Of a stretch of DNA of 9,059 bases, positions 5,013 through 9,059 are shown in pieces; the first letter of the stretch is position 1; the number at the start of each line of letters is the position of its first letter. The translations under genes and the position numbers were made by a program. The notes under the pieces were generated by a model that saw only the letters and a list, made by a program, of their open reading frames with translations, did no database searches and was not told the origin of the DNA. The stretch spans positions 1 to 9,059 of the forward strand of contig CAKUEZ010000080.1 in assembly GCA_934646965.1 (NCBI GenBank). The letters are read 5' to 3'. Origin of the DNA: an uncultured Collinsella sp. GTDB lineage: Bacteria > Actinomycetota > Coriobacteriia > Coriobacteriales > Coriobacteriaceae.

Positions 5013-6235
5013 TAATATGAGTAGCCGTTACCGTCGCCGGTGGGCTCCTCGTAGTAGTTCGAGTCGGTCGAGCCGCCGGAGTCTTCGGAATCGTCCGAGC
5101 CGCTCGATGAAGTGGCGGTGCCGTTTGCGTAATCGTCGGACGTGTTGTTATTAAGATCGCCGATTGTGGAGCTGGAACCATCGGACATGCCCATGGTGTT
5201 GGGACCCTTGGGGTCCTTGCCGGCATCGACGCGCTCCATCATTTCCTTGAGCTCGTCCTCGTAGACAAAGACATAGCTCTGGCCGTCAATCATGGTTGTA
5301 TCGTCTGCGTAAGAAGGCAGGTTTGCCGAATAGATGCCATCGACGTCCATACCGCGCATGGCGTTGACCGTGGAGACGATGTCCTGAACGCTCATATCGG
5401 TCACAAGCATATCGGACAACGAATTGACCAAGTCAAAGATCTTGGTGGCGTCGAAGTTGTTGAGGATCTGGTTGGCAAGGGCACCAAGCACCTGACGCTG
5501 ATGACGCATGCGCGTGTAGTCGCCATCGGCATAGGTGTAGCGGCAACGGGCATAGGTAAGGGCGGTCGCGCCATCCATGTGCTGCTGACCGGCGGTAATC
5601 TTGATGTCCAAGTGCTCAGGGTCGTCGACATCGTCGGTTGCATTGATGTCGATACCGCCGACAGAATCAATCAACGACTGCATACCATCGAAGCTGACCT
5701 CGGCATAGTGCGAAATCTGCACGCCGCACAGCTCGTTGACCGCCTGGACCATGGCCTCGGCGCCGCCGTAGGTATGGCAGGCGTTGATCTTCATGGTCGA
5801 ACCGTTGTAGACGACCTTGGTATCACGCGGAATGGAGATGAGCGTCGCCTGCTTTTGCGTAGGGTCGATACGCGCCAGGATAATCGAGTCGGCGCGGTAC
5901 GTATCCTCGCCCGGACGGCCGTCGGTACCAAGGAGCAGCACATAGAACGGGTCCTTGGCCTCGTCGGTATCGACCAGAATCTGGCGCAGGTTGTCGGTAA
6001 TGACATTGGAATCGCCGAGCTTGCCCATAATGGTGGCAAACCACAGGCCAGCGGCAGTCGTAGCACTCAGCAACACACCGAGTACGGCAATGAGCGCGAC
6101 ACGGCGAACCGTATGGCCGCGACGGCGCTGGCGGGCGCGCTCGGAATAGCGGGCGACGTTATCGCGGCTATAAATCTTGGCCTGCGCGCCGGTCGAAGGT
6201 CTTCGGGATTCAGCAAGGGGCTTTTTCTTAAACAT
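5012..6235 (-). CDS. LytR-CpsA-Psr (LCP) family glycopolymer transferase
   Basis: LCP proteins are membrane-anchored enzymes, outward facing, that transfer undecaprenyl-linked glycopolymers (wall teichoic acid, capsule or related polymers) to peptidoglycan. The 407-aa product has a short, strongly basic cytoplasmic N-terminus (1-45), one membrane segment (about 46-68) and the LCP domain (about 95-260) with its signature blocks: GTDGRPGEDTYRADS (103-117), SIPRDT (134-139) and the Asp/Arg-rich block ending YTRMRHQRQ (240-248). Residues 341-407 form a Ser/Asp/Gly/Asn-rich acidic tail ending in GYSY, presumably disordered and extracytoplasmic. I chose the ATG at 6235 because AGG lies 6 bases upstream; a TTG two codons earlier abuts that site. 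It begins 12 bases after the murA stop, with its ribosome binding site in that gap, so it is probably cotranscribed with murA. The polymer substrate is unknown. Confidence 0.95.
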   Translation of the reverse strand: MFKKKPLAESRRPSTGAQAKIYSRDNVARYSERARQRRRGHTVRRVALIAVLGVLLSATTAAGLWFATIMGKLGDSNVITDNLRQILVDTDEAKDPFYVLLLGTDGRPGEDTYRADSIILARIDPTQKQATLISIPRDTKVVYNGSTMKINACHTYGGAEAMVQAVNELCGVQISHYAEVSFDGMQSLIDSVGGIDINATDDVDDPEHLDIKITAGQQHMDGATALTYARCRYTYADGDYTRMRHQRQVLGALANQILNNFDATKIFDLVNSLSDMLVTDMSVQDIVSTVNAMRGMDVDGIYSANLPSYADDTTMIDGQSYVFVYEDELKEMMERVDAGKDPKGPNTMGMSDGSSSTIGDLNNNTSDDYANGTATSSSGSDDSEDSGGSTDSNYYEEPTGDGNGYSY

Positions 6236-6247
6236 AGGCAACCTGCA

Positions 6248-7531
6248 TTAGTAGATGACGGGATCGGGAACAGCGGCGTGCTCGACATGAGCGCCAAGGG
6301 CCTGCAGCTTTTCGACAAACTGCTCGTAGCCGCGCTTGATGTGATGGATGGCCGAGACCTCGGTCGTGCCGTCGGCGATCAGTCCGGCGACGACAAGGGC
6401 CGCGCCGCCGCGCAAATCGGGCGAGGTGACCTGTGCGCCCGAGAAACCCTTGACGCCGTGAATCATGGCGTGGTGGCTCTCGATGCGAATATCGGCGCCC
6501 ATGCGCACCAGCTCGGATGCAAACATAAAGCGATTCTCGAAGATGTTCTCGGTGATAACGGAACTGCCATCGGCAAGGGCGGAGAGCACCATGATCTGCG
6601 CCTGCATATCCGTCGGAAAACCGGGGAACGGAAGCGTCTGGATATCGACCGGCTTGATGCGCTCGGCACGATTCACATGGACGCCGTTCTCGGTGCGCTC
6701 GCAATCGATGCCCATGAGCTCCATCTTCTTGAGCACCATGCCCAGATGGATGGGGCAAAAGCCCGTGACGTCGACGCCGCGATCGTCAGCCATCAACGCA
6801 CCGGCGACGATAAAGGTACCGGCCTCGATGCGGTCGCCCACCACGCGATGGGTGACGGGGTGCAGCTCCTCCACGCCCTCGATGGTCACGACGGGCGTGC
6901 CGGCTCCGACAATCTTGCCGCCCATCTCGTTGAGCATGTTGGCCAGATCGACGATCTCGGGTTCGCGGGCAGCGTTATCGATAACCGTGGTGCCCTGGGC
7001 GCGCACGGCAGCCATAATGAGATTCTCGGTAGCACCGACGCTGGCGAACTCGAGCGTGACGGTGGTGCCGTGCAGCCCCTGGGGAGCGCTGGCGTTGATG
7101 TAGCCGTGGGCGGTATCGAACTCAACGCCCAGGGCTTCGAGGCCAAGAATGTGCATATCGATCTTGCGGGCACCCAGGTTGCAGCCGCCGGGCATGGCGA
7201 TCTTGGCGCGATGGAAACGGCCAAGTAGAGGTCCCATCACGGCGGTGGAAGCGCGCATCTTGGCGACGAGCTCGTAGGGAGCCTCCCAGGAATCGACCTG
7301 CGAGGTGTCGATCTCGAGCGTGTGCTCGTCGAGAACATCGATCGTAGCGCCCATGCCCTTGAGCACTTTGCCCATCACGTGGACATCGGAAATATCGGGC
7401 ACGTTCTGCAGCGTCGTCTTGCCCGGCGCCAGAAGCGTTGCCGCCATGAGTTTGAGCGCGGAGTTCTTGGCACCCGAAACAGGCACGGAACCTCCGATGG
7501 CGTGGCCACCCTCAACGCGGATAATATCCAA
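6248..7531 (-). CDS. murA: UDP-N-acetylglucosamine 1-carboxyvinyltransferase
   Basis: MurA is the cytoplasmic enzyme that transfers enolpyruvate from PEP to UDP-GlcNAc, the first committed step of peptidoglycan synthesis and the target of fosfomycin. The 427-aa product has the normal length and the two-lobed repeat fold. Key residues are visible: SGAKNS (Lys22, Asn23), the mobile loop MPGGCNLGARK with catalytic Cys117, PTDMQAQ with Asp308, and Arg400 in KRGYEQFVEKL. Because Cys117 is a true Cys, this is not one of the Cys-to-Asp fosfomycin-tolerant variants. The start is TTG at 7531: it gives the expected MDIIRVEGGHAIGG N-terminus and has GAAAGGG (7538-7544) 6 bases upstream. atpC followed by murA is a gene order also seen, with intervening genes, in Bacillus and mycobacteria. 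A terminator hairpin precedes the gene directly; an LCP gene follows. Confidence 0.97.
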   Translation of the reverse strand: MDIIRVEGGHAIGGSVPVSGAKNSALKLMAATLLAPGKTTLQNVPDISDVHVMGKVLKGMGATIDVLDEHTLEIDTSQVDSWEAPYELVAKMRASTAVMGPLLGRFHRAKIAMPGGCNLGARKIDMHILGLEALGVEFDTAHGYINASAPQGLHGTTVTLEFASVGATENLIMAAVRAQGTTVIDNAAREPEIVDLANMLNEMGGKIVGAGTPVVTIEGVEELHPVTHRVVGDRIEAGTFIVAGALMADDRGVDVTGFCPIHLGMVLKKMELMGIDCERTENGVHVNRAERIKPVDIQTLPFPGFPTDMQAQIMVLSALADGSSVITENIFENRFMFASELVRMGADIRIESHHAMIHGVKGFSGAQVTSPDLRGGAALVVAGLIADGTTEVSAIHHIKRGYEQFVEKLQALGAHVEHAAVPDPVIY

Positions 7532-7537
7532 GGTCTA

Positions 7538-7544
7538 CCCTTTC
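7538..7544 (-). promoter_or_regulatory. murA ribosome binding site preceding a TTG start
   Basis: On the bottom strand GAAAGGG lies 6 bases before the TTG start codon. It begins at the base right after the T5 tract of the upstream terminator, so read-through or termination at that hairpin directly decides whether this site is transcribed. Confidence 0.8.
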
Positions 7545-7583
7545 AAAAAGCATGCCCGGGGTGGCTGGGCCATCCCGGGCATG
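7545..7583 (-). terminator. Intrinsic terminator between atpC and murA, in the murA leader
   Basis: CATGCCCGGG (7551-7560) pairs perfectly with CCCGGGCATG (7574-7583), and an inner TGG/CCA extension leaves a short loop. On the bottom strand the stem is followed by C and then five T (7545-7549). The hairpin starts 36 bases after the atpC stop, so it should end the ATP synthase operon. Its T-tract abuts the murA ribosome binding site and leaves no room for a promoter between the two. Confidence 0.9.
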
Positions 7584-7619
7584 ATGTGTTCGCAAATGGT
7601 CGAACGCTAAATCGTTTGA

Positions 7620-8012
7620 CTATTGGGCAAGCTTGAGCTTACACCATGCGATTTCATTATAGAGGTAGGCGCGGCGTGCATCATCCTCCGACAAATTACC
7701 CAGCTTCTCTTCAAAACCTTGAATATCAGCTTTAACCTTGTCGGCGTCGACGGTCGCCAGATCGCAAGCGCGCTCGGCGAGGACGGTCACGACATCGTCC
7801 GCAACCTGGGCATAGCCGCCGGCCACGGCAAACGTGTGGTCGACAGTGCCCATGGCCTTATCGGAAACGCGAACGTAACCGCGGTCGATCGTGCAGATTT
7901 CGCTGGAATGGGCAGGCAGAACGCCAAACTCGCCATCCGTGGACGGAATCGACACAAACGCAGCGTCGCCCTCATAGGCGCAGCTCACGGGGCACACGAT
8001 GCGGATACGCAT
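7620..8012 (-). CDS. atpC: F1Fo ATP synthase epsilon subunit
   Basis: This is the epsilon subunit of the F1 central stalk, which couples gamma rotation and can inhibit ATP hydrolysis. The 130-aa product has the N-terminal beta-sandwich (about 1-85) with the family signature GEFGVLPAH (27-35) and the AVAGGYAQV block. A C-terminal helical part (about 90-130, KADIQGFEEKL through the end) follows, so the two-helix regulatory domain is present. It starts 3 bases after the atpD stop codon; its ribosome binding site, GGGGGAG, lies within the last codons of atpD, which suggests translational coupling. Its first ten residues, MRIRIVCPVS, fit a cytoplasmic protein. It is the last gene of the ATP synthase operon and is followed by the terminator at 7545-7583. 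Confidence 0.95.
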   Translation of the reverse strand: MRIRIVCPVSCAYEGDAAFVSIPSTDGEFGVLPAHSSEICTIDRGYVRVSDKAMGTVDHTFAVAGGYAQVADDVVTVLAERACDLATVDADKVKADIQGFEEKLGNLSEDDARRAYLYNEIAWCKLKLAQ

Positions 8013-8015
8013 AAC

Positions 8016-9059
<1,044 letters not shown>

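Noticed and set aside
4915..5154. Arg/Ser-rich top-strand ORF of about 79 codons
   Set aside because: It is the antisense of the Ser/Asp/Gly-rich LCP tail and its 3' hairpins. The composition is explained entirely by that repeat-like coding.
5401..5670. Bottom-strand shadow ORF inside the LCP gene
   Set aside because: It is out of frame with the LCP domain and its product has no ordered motif.
5501..7228. Long open frame on the top strand (about 575 codons) opposite the LCP and murA genes
   Set aside because: Both bottom-strand genes have complete catalytic motifs in this interval. The top-strand frame has no family motifs and is what GC-rich third positions produce as a shadow.

Overview
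The window is GC-rich and tightly packed with genes. It looks like the chromosome of a Coriobacteriia-type actinomycete, most plausibly Collinsella or a close relative. That placement is inferred from the base composition, the atpD-atpC-murA gene order and the style of the proteins; no search was possible. All the large genes are ordinary housekeeping or accessory-metabolism genes. I found no clear multi-gene novel system. The unusual material lies in the non-coding stretches.

Layout, left to right. Bases 1-81 appear to be the 3' tail of an unidentified top-strand gene. It converges on a bottom-strand phosphohexomutase (301-1701) across about 220 bases of hairpin-rich DNA. A bottom-strand pair follows (1874-3200): a small DtxR/MntR-family metal-dependent repressor, then a stand-alone homocysteine S-methyltransferase-type protein, closed by a strong intrinsic terminator (1825-1851). 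The repressor is divergent from top-strand pepT (3321-4568). The 120-base gap between them holds a 9-2-9 palindrome placed over the expected -35 slots of both candidate promoters.

Bases 4569-5011 contain no gene but are densely structured. In order they hold the pepT terminator, a cluster of inverted and direct repeats built on a TTGGGGACGTTC unit with GTAG/CTAC ends (REP/BIME-like), a bottom-strand terminator inside a longer imperfect stem, and two more hairpins, one reaching the stop codon of the next gene.

From 9059 down to 5012 the bottom strand carries atpD (5' end cut off by the window), atpC, murA and a LytR-CpsA-Psr (LCP) gene. atpD and atpC make the F1 beta and epsilon subunits of ATP synthase. 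murA makes the first committed enzyme of peptidoglycan synthesis, and the LCP protein probably attaches glycopolymers to that peptidoglycan, so murA-LCP forms an envelope pair. A textbook terminator hairpin with a T5 tract sits between atpC and murA and ends directly at the murA ribosome binding site. Either murA depends on read-through or its leader contains an attenuator.
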